A DNA stretch of 15,752 nucleotides from Planctomycetota bacterium (GTDB taxonomy: Bacteria > Planctomycetota > Planctomycetia > Planctomycetales > Planctomycetaceae). The position numbers and the translations under genes were made by a program. This document shows positions 8,022 to 15,580 of the stretch, piece after piece. The stretch is from positions 1-15,752 of the forward strand of contig QWOR01000229.1 in assembly GCA_003669575.1 (NCBI GenBank), given 5' to 3'. The notes beneath the pieces are model-generated. The model did no database searches. It saw only the letters and a program-made list of their open reading frames with translations, and was not told where the DNA came from. Position 1 is the stretch's first letter. Each line of letters starts with the position of its first letter.

Positions 8022-8323
8022 TCCGGAACCCATTTCAGTAAGCTGGCTGAGCCTTGTGAGACGAGGCATCTCAATCACGCATGTCGGGATTCTTGCATTT
8101 TTCCGCCGTTGCACCAAGCGAAGCCTCCAGTGTCCGCTCGTGCCCGGCTGACCTCTCTTCCAGGCCATCTCATCCGGCGGCAAAGTATGACCTGACTCTC
8201 AGATGCAAAAATAATTCGGACGGGCTGCGGAAATCGAATTGAGTCCCTTATACTCACTCGCTTCTCAGACAAACCACTGGTGCTGAAAGGTGCCAGACGA
8301 CGACCCCTTGACGGTGCGGGACC
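8022..8323. other. Divergent promoter region between hypothetical protein and deformylase
   Basis: This 302-base spacer separates two divergent start codons and should hold both promoters. On the plus strand TATACT (8249-8254) is a reasonable -10 box about 70 bases before the deformylase start, but there is no good -35 at 16-18 bases. Frames extend from the minus-strand gene to 8183 without a stop, but the added sequence is not protein-like. No hairpin or repeat of note was seen. Confidence 0.4.
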
Positions 8324-8959
8324 ATGCAGATTGTTTTATTTCCCCATCCAGCGTTGCGATTCCCTTCGGTGGAAGTTCAACGAATTGACGACGCACTGCG
8401 CAGCGCGGTTCAGAAGATGTTCGCCCTGATGTACGAGTCGAAGGGCGTTGGACTGGCTGCGAACCAGGTGGGACTGCCCTTTCGATTCTTTGTCGTCAAT
8501 CCCTCGGGCGATCCAGAGAAGAAGGAAGAAGAAGAGGTCTTCATCAACCCGATCATCTCGTCACGCCGTGGAATGGAGTTCCACGAGGAAGGCTGCCTCA
8601 GCCTCCCGAAGATTTACAGTGATGTCGAACGCCCCCTGGAAATCACGATCGACGCATTCGATCTGAATGGCCAGAGCCGGAAGCGGAAGATCAAGGGCTT
8701 TCTCGCCCGTGTGATCCAGCACGAATACGACCACATCGAAGGATTCCTCTTCACCGACCGTATCGAGGCCGATCAGCACGATGAGATCTACGAAGACATC
8801 CTGCTCGTCGCCGAACAGTTCCGCAAACAGCAGGCGGAGGGCCTCTATGACGGCGACGAAGGCATCGAGAAGGAACTTGCCGTTATGGCTGCCAACGGAC
8901 GCGTGCCAGCCGGTTTCTCGACGACCAAGAAGCCTACCCCCGCTCCGAATGCCGAGTGA
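8324..8959 (+). CDS. def: Peptide deformylase
   Basis: It removes the formyl group from the N-terminal methionine of new proteins, in the cytoplasm and close to the ribosome. All three family motifs are present: GVGLAANQ (41-48), EGCLSLP (89-95, with metal ligand C91) and QHEYDH (132-137, with ligands H133 and H137 and catalytic E134). At 211 residues it is about 40 longer than E. coli deformylase. The extra part is an acidic helix-like region followed by a Thr/Pro/Lys tail (150-211), and there is a charged KKEEEE insertion at 66-71. No strong Shine-Dalgarno precedes the ATG. The stop overlaps the GTGA of a possible start of the next gene, so the two are likely co-transcribed. No methionyl-tRNA formyltransferase gene is adjacent. 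Confidence 0.96.
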   Translation: MQIVLFPHPALRFPSVEVQRIDDALRSAVQKMFALMYESKGVGLAANQVGLPFRFFVVNPSGDPEKKEEEEVFINPIISSRRGMEFHEEGCLSLPKIYSDVERPLEITIDAFDLNGQSRKRKIKGFLARVIQHEYDHIEGFLFTDRIEADQHDEIYEDILLVAEQFRKQQAEGLYDGDEGIEKELAVMAANGRVPAGFSTTKKPTPAPNAE

Positions 8960-8976
8960 TCCCCGCGAGCCAGTTC

Positions 8977-9747
8977 ATGCTGACCTTTCTCCAGACGGCC
9001 CAGGAAGCTTCCCGCATCGGCGGGCGAGTCTTGCAGCAGTGGCAATCGAAATTCACCGCTCGAGAGAAAAGCCCCGCGAACCTCGTGACCGAAGCTGACC
9101 TCGCCTCCCAGGACGCGATTCACAATTTCATCGTCACTCGTTTCCCGGACCACAAGTTTCTGGGCGAAGAGGGGCTCGACCAGCAGTCGGGCAACAGCGA
9201 GTACCGCTGGGTGATCGACCCACTCGATGGCACGGGAAACTATGTCCACCGCTTCCCGTATTACTGTGTTTCGATCGGACTGGAGTATCGAGGCCAACTG
9301 GTCGTGGGAGTCATCTATGACCCCACTCGCGATGAACTCTTCTCCGCAATGAAGGGCTCGGGCGCCTTTCTCAATGGTCAGCGGATTCGCTGCTCCGAGG
9401 TCGACAAAATCACCGAGGCGATGTGCATGGCCAGCCTGCCGGTCAAGACGACTGCTGAGAGTGCTGCCGTTGGCCGTTTCCTTAAAGTGATCTCCGAGGC
9501 CCAGTCTGTCCAGCGCAGCGGCTCGGCCGCACTCAACCTGTGCTACGTCGCCAGCGGTCGCGTCGATGCTTTCTGGTCAACGAATCTCAAGCCGTGGGAC
9601 ATGGCCGGGGGCGTCCTGATCGTCGAAGAAGCCGGCGGACGAGTCACTCAAACGGGCGGCGGTGCCTTCGAACTCGAGGTCCCCGATCTCCTGGCAAGCA
9701 ATGGCACAGCTCTGCATCAGAGCCTGTCACAGTTGCTTGTCGAGTAG
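8977..9747 (+). CDS. Inositol-monophosphatase-family phosphatase
   Basis: This is a Mg2+-dependent, lithium-sensitive-type phosphatase; family members hydrolyse inositol phosphates, 3'-phosphoadenosine 5'-phosphate (CysQ) or histidinol phosphate. Counted from the upstream GTG, the metal-binding motifs are GEEG (70-73), WVIDPLDGTGNYVH (85-98, with D88 and D91) and KPWDMAGGVLIVEEAGG (212-228, with D215). The fold is complete at about 256-263 residues. Two starts are possible: GTG 8956, overlapping the deformylase stop by four bases, or ATG 8977 directly before the first helix (MLTFLQTAQEAS). I prefer the ATG because it fits the family N-terminus; the GTG would give translational coupling. The substrate cannot be fixed from the sequence, and pairing with deformylase does not indicate one. 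Confidence 0.92.
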   Translation: MLTFLQTAQEASRIGGRVLQQWQSKFTAREKSPANLVTEADLASQDAIHNFIVTRFPDHKFLGEEGLDQQSGNSEYRWVIDPLDGTGNYVHRFPYYCVSIGLEYRGQLVVGVIYDPTRDELFSAMKGSGAFLNGQRIRCSEVDKITEAMCMASLPVKTTAESAAVGRFLKVISEAQSVQRSGSAALNLCYVASGRVDAFWSTNLKPWDMAGGVLIVEEAGGRVTQTGGGAFELEVPDLLASNGTALHQSLSQLLVE

Positions 9748-9782
9748 TTGCTGAAATTCGACTGCCATGGAAAGCGGCGGCG

Positions 9783-10976
9783 CTACTGCGAATGCCTGGC
9801 TTTCCAATCAGGGTACTCCTGCTTGAGTACCTTATCTGGCCAGGCGCCATACCACAGCGTTCCGGTCCGCCGCTCTTTCGAGATCTCGGCGAGTGAGTAC
9901 TTCTTCACTCCGTCCCGCCCGGCAAAGATTGGACGATTGGTCCCGATCTCATAGTGCCGGGCCCAGAGGGGTGGGGCCTTGAGATCACTGACGACTACGA
10001 CATCAAAATCAGCACTGTGACGCTGAAACTCTTCACGCGGTGCAGCCACTCGATTGACCTTCACCCCTTGAAGCTGGACTGACTGCATCCACTCGACAGC
10101 TGCTGCCATCGACTCGCGCATCTCTTCGGTCGGAGATTCGAACCGCATCAGGAACCGGACAATCTCGGTGGTCTCCTGCGGACAGATCGAAGCCAACTCA
10201 AAGGTCCGGGCACTGGCAGCCTCCAACGTCTTCTTGTCGTGCTGCTGACACCATCCCGTAAGTCCGTCGTCCACAACAATCTGGCACTTGAGGATGCATG
10301 CCACACCTTTCGTCACAGCTGTGTCACACCTGGCTTTGCGGTCCGCATCGAGCCAACTCCAGTGTGGGGCACCATCGCTGCAATCTTTGACCGCATTCAG
10401 AATCCCCATCATGGCACCATCATTAAACGTGACGTGCGCCGAGTAGCCCTTGGATTCGGGAAACCGCTGGGGGAAACCGCCGTTCTCCATCTGTGCCGAC
10501 AACATAAAGTCGAGCCCCCGCAGGCAAGCCTCTTTCCAGGCTGGATTGCCTGATGCGGTATACGCTCGAGCCAGATAGACGACCTGAGAATGCACGTTCC
10601 CGTTATCAAACGAAGTATCCGTTCGACTGCGAGTCTCTCGAACGGCCTGCCGCTGCTCCTCAGTCAGGACCGCCAGCATGTCGTAGTCCTTCGGCCACCC
10701 GCCGTTGTCTCTCTGGAAGAGCAGGATATTGTCAACGATTTCCGGAACCTGCTCGGGAGAGTAGCTGGGTTGATCGGGCAGGGCCTTGATGAAACGAGTG
10801 TCGTCGCGAACCCTTCGCCAGTGCTGGATACCGCTTCCAAATCCGGACGTACTGATCGCAGGCCATTTGGACGGAGCCTGCTTCGTCGCTGGCGACTCGG
10901 CCCCCTCCTGCCCAAAGCCAGAGGCCTCCCCAAGCATGAAGCAGGTACAAACCAGCAACCACTGACATTGATGCAT
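9783..10976 (-). CDS. Exported pectate lyase, polysaccharide lyase family 10 type
   Basis: This 397-residue enzyme is predicted to cleave polygalacturonate (pectin backbone) by beta-elimination outside the cytoplasmic membrane. Residues 1-23 form a signal peptide (WLLVCTCFMLGEASGFGQ), and a short linker follows. The catalytic alpha-barrel shows the conserved runs of this family: ILLFQRDNGGWPKDYDM (84-100), NGGFPQRFP (165-173), HVTFNDGAMM (181-190), GWCQQHDKKTLEAASAR (241-257), PLWARHYEIGTNRPIFAGRDG (split as 336-345 and 346-356) and a C-terminal RRTGTLWYGAWP with YPDW. The Arg in RDG (R354) lies in the strongly conserved stretch. ATG 10976 is chosen because it starts the signal peptide; the frame is open to 11189 upstream but that part lacks export features. 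It converges with the phosphatase (35 bases apart) and stands alone on its strand, with no other pectin gene in view. Confidence 0.92.
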   Translation of the reverse strand: MHQCQWLLVCTCFMLGEASGFGQEGAESPATKQAPSKWPAISTSGFGSGIQHWRRVRDDTRFIKALPDQPSYSPEQVPEIVDNILLFQRDNGGWPKDYDMLAVLTEEQRQAVRETRSRTDTSFDNGNVHSQVVYLARAYTASGNPAWKEACLRGLDFMLSAQMENGGFPQRFPESKGYSAHVTFNDGAMMGILNAVKDCSDGAPHWSWLDADRKARCDTAVTKGVACILKCQIVVDDGLTGWCQQHDKKTLEAASARTFELASICPQETTEIVRFLMRFESPTEEMRESMAAAVEWMQSVQLQGVKVNRVAAPREEFQRHSADFDVVVVSDLKAPPLWARHYEIGTNRPIFAGRDGVKKYSLAEISKERRTGTLWYGAWPDKVLKQEYPDWKARHSQ

Positions 10977-11457
10977 TTGAGAAGACCTTGCGGGATGACC
11001 ACCGACTTGAAGAACAACAAACTGTCGCCAACCATGCAGACAGAACGGGCACTCGTCAGCCAATTCGCTCATGATCGTCTCGCAGAGCTGGAAACGCAGC
11101 CCCCAGCACCGCCAGGGCGACCTTCTTTTCTGGAACGCGAGGGGATTTCCAAATTCACCCATGCGCGGTTGTTTCAGCCCGTCGTTCACGTCGCCACATC
11201 TTCCGCAGCCGTTTTATGAATCACGTAAGAACTTACTGTTAAATCAGTTAAGGGACACTTAAGGCAGCTGCACAATTCAATCGCATCAAGGATCTTCAAT
11301 CTGAAATATTGACTTATTGTCCCTGACTGAGTCTAATCTACGAACCGGTGATGTTGTGTAAGGACAGCACACAAGGAGTTTACTGCGCCCATACGAAGTG
11401 TTTTCGGGGGTGGGTACGATCATCGGAACTGACCACATCTGAAGTTCGGAGACATCA
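10977..11457. other. Divergent intergenic region before the c-type protein
   Basis: This 481-base spacer lies between the divergent starts of pectate lyase and the haem protein. The left half (to about 11215) is GC-rich and open in several frames with no family-like translation. The right half (about 11216-11345) is AT-richer and contains the promoter at 11309-11337. A TTGTGT/ACACAA stem with a nine-base loop lies at about 11353-11374 in the predicted leader. No further gene is supported. Confidence 0.55.
11309..11337 (+). promoter_or_regulatory. Sigma70-type promoter of the c-type protein gene
   Basis: TTGACT (11309-11314) and TCTAAT (11332-11337) each match the consensus at five of six positions and are separated by exactly 17 bases. 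This is the best promoter in the window. Transcription would begin near 11344, giving a leader of about 114 bases before the ATG at 11458. Confidence 0.65.
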
Positions 11458-11802
11458 ATGAAGAAGTTTTTCTCGTTCCTCGCGATCGCTGCTCTTGCTT
11501 CGTGCCTGTACGCCCCCCAGGCTCAAGCTCGCCCACAGTATGTGAAAGGCTTGCAGGAAGCTTACAGCAAGAACACCGCTATTGGTGAAAAGAAGTGCGG
11601 CGTTTGCCACGGCAAGGGCGGAGCCGACAAGAAGGTCGTGAGCGACTACGGCAAGGCTCTGAGCGAAGCACTCGGTGCCAAGAACGAAAAGGACAAGAAC
11701 AAGATCGAAGAAGCCATCAAGAAGGCTGGCGAGAAGAAGCAGGGCGACAAGACCTATGCAGACATCTTCGGCGCTGGCGAACTCCCAGAAGCTGCCAAGT
11801 AG
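11458..11802 (+). CDS. Small exported single-haem c-type cytochrome-like protein, lysine-rich
   Basis: This 114-residue protein carries one haem-attachment site, KKCGVCHGKG (C47, C50, H51), so one c-type haem should be bound outside the cytoplasmic membrane. The N-terminus MKKFFSFLAIAALASCLYAP is a signal sequence. LASC (13-16) fits a lipobox, while AQA (22-24) fits ordinary signal peptidase, so a lipoprotein or a soluble form is possible. The mature part is rich in Lys and Glu, and no Met follows residue 1 and no His other than H51, so a normal distal haem ligand is missing. The middle (DYGKALSEALGAK, IEEAIKKAGEKK) looks helical. GGAG lies six bases before the ATG. It has its own promoter and a strong terminator, suggesting a monocistronic, well expressed gene. 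The electron partner is unknown. Confidence 0.85.
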   Translation: MKKFFSFLAIAALASCLYAPQAQARPQYVKGLQEAYSKNTAIGEKKCGVCHGKGGADKKVVSDYGKALSEALGAKNEKDKNKIEEAIKKAGEKKQGDKTYADIFGAGELPEAAK

Positions 11803-11830
11803 TCTGTCTCGCGTTTCACCCGCGAACACC

Positions 11831-11865
11831 GAAAGCTGCCTGATCTCAGGCAGCTTTCTTTTTTT
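11831..11865 (+). terminator. Intrinsic terminator after the c-type protein gene
   Basis: A perfect 13-base stem, GAAAGCTGCCTGA (11831-11843) with TCAGGCAGCTTTC (11846-11858), is followed at once by seven T residues (11859-11865). It begins 28 bases after the stop codon. This is a textbook rho-independent terminator and should isolate the upstream gene from the uvrA-like gene. Confidence 0.93.
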
Positions 11866-11877
11866 GCTGCTTCCCCA

Positions 11878-12054
11878 ATGACAAGGGAGCGGCAGGTGTC
11901 GACCTTCCTGGGCGTCGATCATCCCCACCGCGAATATGCCGACAACGCGTGTCGCTTATTCGGCCGCCAGCTTGCCGAATGTACAGAGAGCGACCCCCAC
12001 TGGCTCACTTCCACCACTCCCCGGACAAGCCAAATGAACACGGAATGCCTATAG
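11878..12054 (+). CDS. Possible 58-residue ORF between terminator and uvrA-like gene
   Basis: An ATG frame starts 12 bases after the terminator and runs 58 codons. Its third codon positions are mostly G or C, as in the real genes here, but no Shine-Dalgarno or promoter is seen and I recognise no family. The translation begins MTRERQVSTFLGVDHPHREY and contains two Cys. It could be a small gene, the leftover of a larger gene broken when the uvrA-like gene was placed here, or chance. Confidence 0.25.
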   Translation: MTRERQVSTFLGVDHPHREYADNACRLFGRQLAECTESDPHWLTSTTPRTSQMNTECL

Positions 12055-12094
12055 TTTCAACTCACAGCTCCGTTGTCTTCAAGCCCTCTGCCAA

Positions 12095-15000
12095 ATGCCT
12101 TCGACGTTCCAGGAACTCACCCCCCAGAACTTTTCTTACAACAGCCCCCTCGGCTGGTGTCCGGCCTGCCAGGGATTGGGGGTCGAACGCGGCACCGGCC
12201 AGTCAGCGATCATCTCGAACCCTAATCTCTCGCTGAACCAGCGGGCGGTAAGCTTCTGGCCCGATCCAAAAACGAACCGCCTCTTTGCCCGCATGCTGCA
12301 GGCCCTGACAACGACCATCGGCGTCGATGCCGACCGTCCGTGGTACCAGCTCACTCCGCTCCAGCAGCGAGCCATCCTCTACGGGTCAGAGCAAGAGATC
12401 TCGGTCCCCTCCGATCCCGAAACAAAGCAGCCCGGCTTCCGCTTCGTGCATAAGGGGATCTATCCCACGATCGACGAAGCCACCCGCGTCAGCTACACCC
12501 ACCGAGCCCTGTTCCAGGACCTCGTCGGCGAGCGACCATGCTCCGTCTGTGGTGGCGACCGCATGCGGGATGACGCTGCCGCGGTACGACTCAACGACAC
12601 GACATTGCCCCAGCTGTGCCGCCTCCCGCTGACCGAGACACTCGAGTTCCTCAAGGGCATCAAGCTCTCCAAGGAGCAGAAGAAGGTCGCGGGGGACCTG
12701 CTGTCCGAGGCGATTCATCGGCTGGAGTTCCTCGTCGAGGTCGGGTTGCACTACCTGACGCTCGACCGGTCGATGCCGACCCTCTCCGGCGGTGAAAGCC
12801 AGAGAATTCGGCTGGCGGGGCAGATTGGCCGCGCCCTCACCGGTGTGCTCTATGTTCTCGATGAACCGACGATTGGCCTGCACCCGCGCGACAATGGTCG
12901 ACTGATCGGGGCGCTGCACCGGCTACGCGACCTCGGCAACACAGTCGTCCTTGTCGAACACGACCGCGAGGTGCTGGAAGCCGCCGACCGGCTCTACGAC
13001 TTCGGCCCCGGCTCCGGTCGAAACGGCGGGCGAGTGACTGCCGAAGGCACGCCGACCGAAATCCTCGCGATGCCTGAGCAGTCACTGACCGGGGCGTACC
13101 TCAGCGGTGCGAAGGCGATTCCGGTTCCGGAAACTCGGAGACTGGTGCGCCGCGACTCGACTGCCACGCCTGCTGTCAAAGAAACCGGCAAGAAGACTCC
13201 CAAGTCCAAATCTCTGTTTAACGAACCTGACCCCGTGAGCGGCAAGGCGTTAGCTGCCGCCCCTGGAGTGGGCGCGGTTTCAGAGCCAGCGGCTAGCACT
13301 TTGCCGCTGACCGATATGCGCAGCCTGTACGACATCCCCCCCGGTGGCAGCTGGATCGAACTCACCGGAGCCCGGCAGAACAACCTCCGTCAGGACGAGT
13401 TGCACATCCCCACCGGTGCGTTCACCGTGGTCACCGGCCTTTCCGGGTCGGGCAAAAGCTCTCTGATCATGGAGACCCTCGCCCGTGCCGTCGCGCGCAA
13501 GCTGACCCGCTCCGGCGAGGCTCCCGGTCCGCACGACGATCTGCGAGGTACCAGTAAACTCAACAAAGTGATCCTCGTCGACCAGTCGCCCCTGGGCACC
13601 ACCCCAGCCTCGAACCCCGCGACCTACACCGGAGTCTGGGAGCCGATTCGCGATCTCTTCACAAGGCTCCCCGAGGCCAAGATCCGCGGCTTCAAGCCCG
13701 CTCGCTTCAGCTTCAACCGCCCCGGTGGACGCTGCGACGATTGCGAAGGGATGGGGCAGAAGAAGATCGAGATGCACTTCCTCCCCGATGTGTGGGTCGA
13801 GTGTACGACCTGTCGCGGCAAACGCTTCAACCAGGAAACGCTGACCGTTCAATACAAGGACCACTCGATCGCCGATGTCCTGAACCTCTCCATTGGCCAG
13901 GCCCTCGAACTCTTTGGCAACATCCCCAAGATTCGTGCCCCGCTGGCCACCCTCGCTGCCATCGGCCTCGATTACCTGACTCTGGGCCAGTCGGCTGCCA
14001 CCCTAAGCGGCGGCGAGGCCCAGCGAGTCAAACTGGCGGCCGAACTCGCCCGTCCCAACAACGGCCAGACGCTCTACATCCTCGACGAACCCACCACCGG
14101 GCTGCACTTCGACGACATTTCGAAACTCATGAAGGTCCTCATGAGTCTGGTCGAGCAGGGCAACACCGTCGTTGTGATCGAACACAACCTCGATGTCATC
14201 AAAACCGCTGACTGGGTCATCGACCTCGGTCCCGAAGCGGGGGTCGATGGCGGCTGGATCGTGGCTGAGGGAACGCCGGAAGACATCGTGGAACAGGCGG
14301 CGTACTATCAGGGAAGAATGGAAGAAGAGGCCCAGGGCCAGGGGGCTCGGGCCAAGGGGAAGAAGGGGAGCCAGTCGTCTCCGTCGCTGACTCAATCTTC
14401 ACTGGTCACGTTCACGCCGACGGCTTGGTCTGAAGCTCGCCGTGAAACGTACCTGAGCCAGACCAAACGCCCTGTCCCGATTCGCTCGTGGACCGGCGAA
14501 TTGCTCACTCCGATCATCGAAAACGAAACTCGCGGCGAAATCGAAATCTTCCGGGCCGAGGAAGCTGCGAAGAAACAATCGGGCGACATCGACCTGCGGC
14601 ACGTTGGCAAAGACACAGCTGCGCCGTGGCAGACCGACGGGCGGGCGTGGCATACACGTGACCGCATCTCCCACACGGGGAAACCCTGTCGCTGGGAGGG
14701 ACCAGCTCTCGAACTGGTCATCGACGCTCTGGCTCAGCGGGATGAACTCGCTCCGGTCAACTGGAACCATCGCAGCGTCGTCGAAGTCATGTCGACCGAG
14801 AAAGCGGGAGGCTGGTTCCTGCATGCCCAGACCGGCGACGAGTGGTTGCTGACACTCAAGTTCCGCGTCAAGAAGGGGACCTTCGACGAGGCCGCTCTGC
14901 AGAAGCAGCTCCCGCTCAAACCACTCGATCAGCTCGACGAACTTCCGGTCTACGGACGCGGCGACCGCGTGAAGGTCAAGAACATCAAGGGACCGTTCCA

Positions 15001-15538
15001 GGAAGTCACGATCACCGTCCACTGGGCCCGCGAGATCGACACCCCCGCGTTCCAGAAGTTCCTCGCCTCCGCCGTCAACAGCTACCGCCAGCAATCGACC
15101 GCAGCTGCGCTGGTCGTCGGTGACCTCGCTCCGTGGAAGGTCCTGGGCCGGAAGTGGCACCTCTCCCGCAAGGGCTTCCCCAGTGCCAAACGCGTCGACT
15201 GGGACGCGGAGACGCTCGATCAACTCTTCACGCTGATCGAATCGATCGCGAAAGACTCGACCACCGAATGGGGCGGCAAGCAGACCGTCACCTGGACCCG
15301 CCCTGGCGAATCGAAGCCCGCCATCGAAGTCCACACAAAACGCCGCACGTCGATCGACCTCGAACTCTACGCCCCCGCCGGCACCTTCGGCCTTGGCCAG
15401 ATCGCCACCCTCGGCGAAACCCGCGAAGTCGACACCGCCAGAGATGGCCGCCAGGCGATCAGGATCGGCTTGGTTGCGGCATCACAAGTCAGCGACACAG
15501 ATCTCAAGAAGTTTTTGAAGCAGATTTGGCCTGTCTGA
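12095..15538 (+). CDS. UvrA-like ABC ATPase, N-terminally truncated, with a duplicated C-terminal extension
   Basis: Classical UvrA (about 940 residues) is the damage-sensing ATPase of nucleotide excision repair. This 1147-residue protein aligns with it only from about E. coli residue 250 onward, starting FQELTPQNFSYNSPLGWCPACQGLG. The first Walker A, the UvrB-binding region and the first CxxC of zinc module 1 are absent. Retained are CPAC (22-25), CSVC (149-152), the first ABC signature LSGGESQRIRLAGQ (230-243) and Walker B VLYVLDEP (251-258). The second ATPase is complete: Walker A GLSGSGKSS (448-456), the zinc pairs CDDC (547-550) and CTTC (570-573), signature LSGGEAQRVKLA (637-648) and Walker B LYILDEPTTGLH (660-671). 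The two ATPases are joined by a long low-complexity linker (about 340-417). After the UvrA core (about 740) come a basic linker and an extension with two domain repeats (849-990 and 1018-1141). ATG 12095 is the only start after the in-frame stop at 12035; no Shine-Dalgarno is seen. A paralogue with changed function or a truncated copy are both possible. Confidence 0.85.
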   Translation: MPSTFQELTPQNFSYNSPLGWCPACQGLGVERGTGQSAIISNPNLSLNQRAVSFWPDPKTNRLFARMLQALTTTIGVDADRPWYQLTPLQQRAILYGSEQEISVPSDPETKQPGFRFVHKGIYPTIDEATRVSYTHRALFQDLVGERPCSVCGGDRMRDDAAAVRLNDTTLPQLCRLPLTETLEFLKGIKLSKEQKKVAGDLLSEAIHRLEFLVEVGLHYLTLDRSMPTLSGGESQRIRLAGQIGRALTGVLYVLDEPTIGLHPRDNGRLIGALHRLRDLGNTVVLVEHDREVLEAADRLYDFGPGSGRNGGRVTAEGTPTEILAMPEQSLTGAYLSGAKAIPVPETRRLVRRDSTATPAVKETGKKTPKSKSLFNEPDPVSGKALAAAPGVGAVSEPAASTLPLTDMRSLYDIPPGGSWIELTGARQNNLRQDELHIPTGAFTVVTGLSGSGKSSLIMETLARAVARKLTRSGEAPGPHDDLRGTSKLNKVILVDQSPLGTTPASNPATYTGVWEPIRDLFTRLPEAKIRGFKPARFSFNRPGGRCDDCEGMGQKKIEMHFLPDVWVECTTCRGKRFNQETLTVQYKDHSIADVLNLSIGQALELFGNIPKIRAPLATLAAIGLDYLTLGQSAATLSGGEAQRVKLAAELARPNNGQTLYILDEPTTGLHFDDISKLMKVLMSLVEQGNTVVVIEHNLDVIKTADWVIDLGPEAGVDGGWIVAEGTPEDIVEQAAYYQGRMEEEAQGQGARAKGKKGSQSSPSLTQSSLVTFTPTAWSEARRETYLSQTKRPVPIRSWTGELLTPIIENETRGEIEIFRAEEAAKKQSGDIDLRHVGKDTAAPWQTDGRAWHTRDRISHTGKPCRWEGPALELVIDALAQRDELAPVNWNHRSVVEVMSTEKAGGWFLHAQTGDEWLLTLKFRVKKGTFDEAALQKQLPLKPLDQLDELPVYGRGDRVKVKNIKGPFQEVTITVHWAREIDTPAFQKFLASAVNSYRQQSTAAALVVGDLAPWKVLGRKWHLSRKGFPSAKRVDWDAETLDQLFTLIESIAKDSTTEWGGKQTVTWTRPGESKPAIEVHTKRRTSIDLELYAPAGTFGLGQIATLGETREVDTARDGRQAIRIGLVAASQVSDTDLKKFLKQIWPV
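14639..15532 (+). repeat. Two coding copies of one domain in the UvrA-like C-terminus
   Basis: Copy 1 (14639 to about 15064, residues 849-990) and copy 2 (15146 to about 15517, residues 1018-1141) share landmarks at identical offsets from their first Gly: GRxWH (0-4), K (14), W (18), L (23), W (41) and V (47). GTF follows at 79-81 in copy 1 and 78-80 in copy 2. Both end with a 21-residue block closing in KFL. Copy 2 is about 17 residues shorter between GTF and that block. Identity is low, so the duplication is old. I do not recognise the domain. Confidence 0.6.
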
Positions 15539-15580
15539 CGAGTGGAACTCAGAACGCGGATTGCGATATCGTTGACGGTC

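Noticed and set aside
9812..9831. GGTACTC/GAGTACC hairpin near the 3' end of the pectate lyase gene
   Set aside because: It lies inside the coding sequence, has no T-run on either strand, and a 7-base stem is common by chance.
10590..11219. 209-codon plus-strand frame antisense to pectate lyase
   Set aside because: The lyase on the other strand has full family motifs and a signal peptide; the antisense product is not protein-like.
11455..11928. 157-codon minus-strand frame with hydrophobic stretches, antisense to the c-type protein
   Set aside because: It crosses the terminator hairpin and mirrors the codons of a gene with promoter, Shine-Dalgarno, signal peptide and haem motif.
11949..12236. 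Idea that the missing UvrA N-terminus is present in another frame just upstream (frameshift)
   Set aside because: The alternative frame upstream shows no UvrA motifs (no Walker A, no CPxCG), and about 750 bases would be needed where fewer than 300 exist.
14399..15334. 311-codon minus-strand frame inside the uvrA-like gene
   Set aside because: Long antisense frames are expected in GC-rich coding DNA, and the sense frame shows the repeated domain landmarks, so it is the real one.
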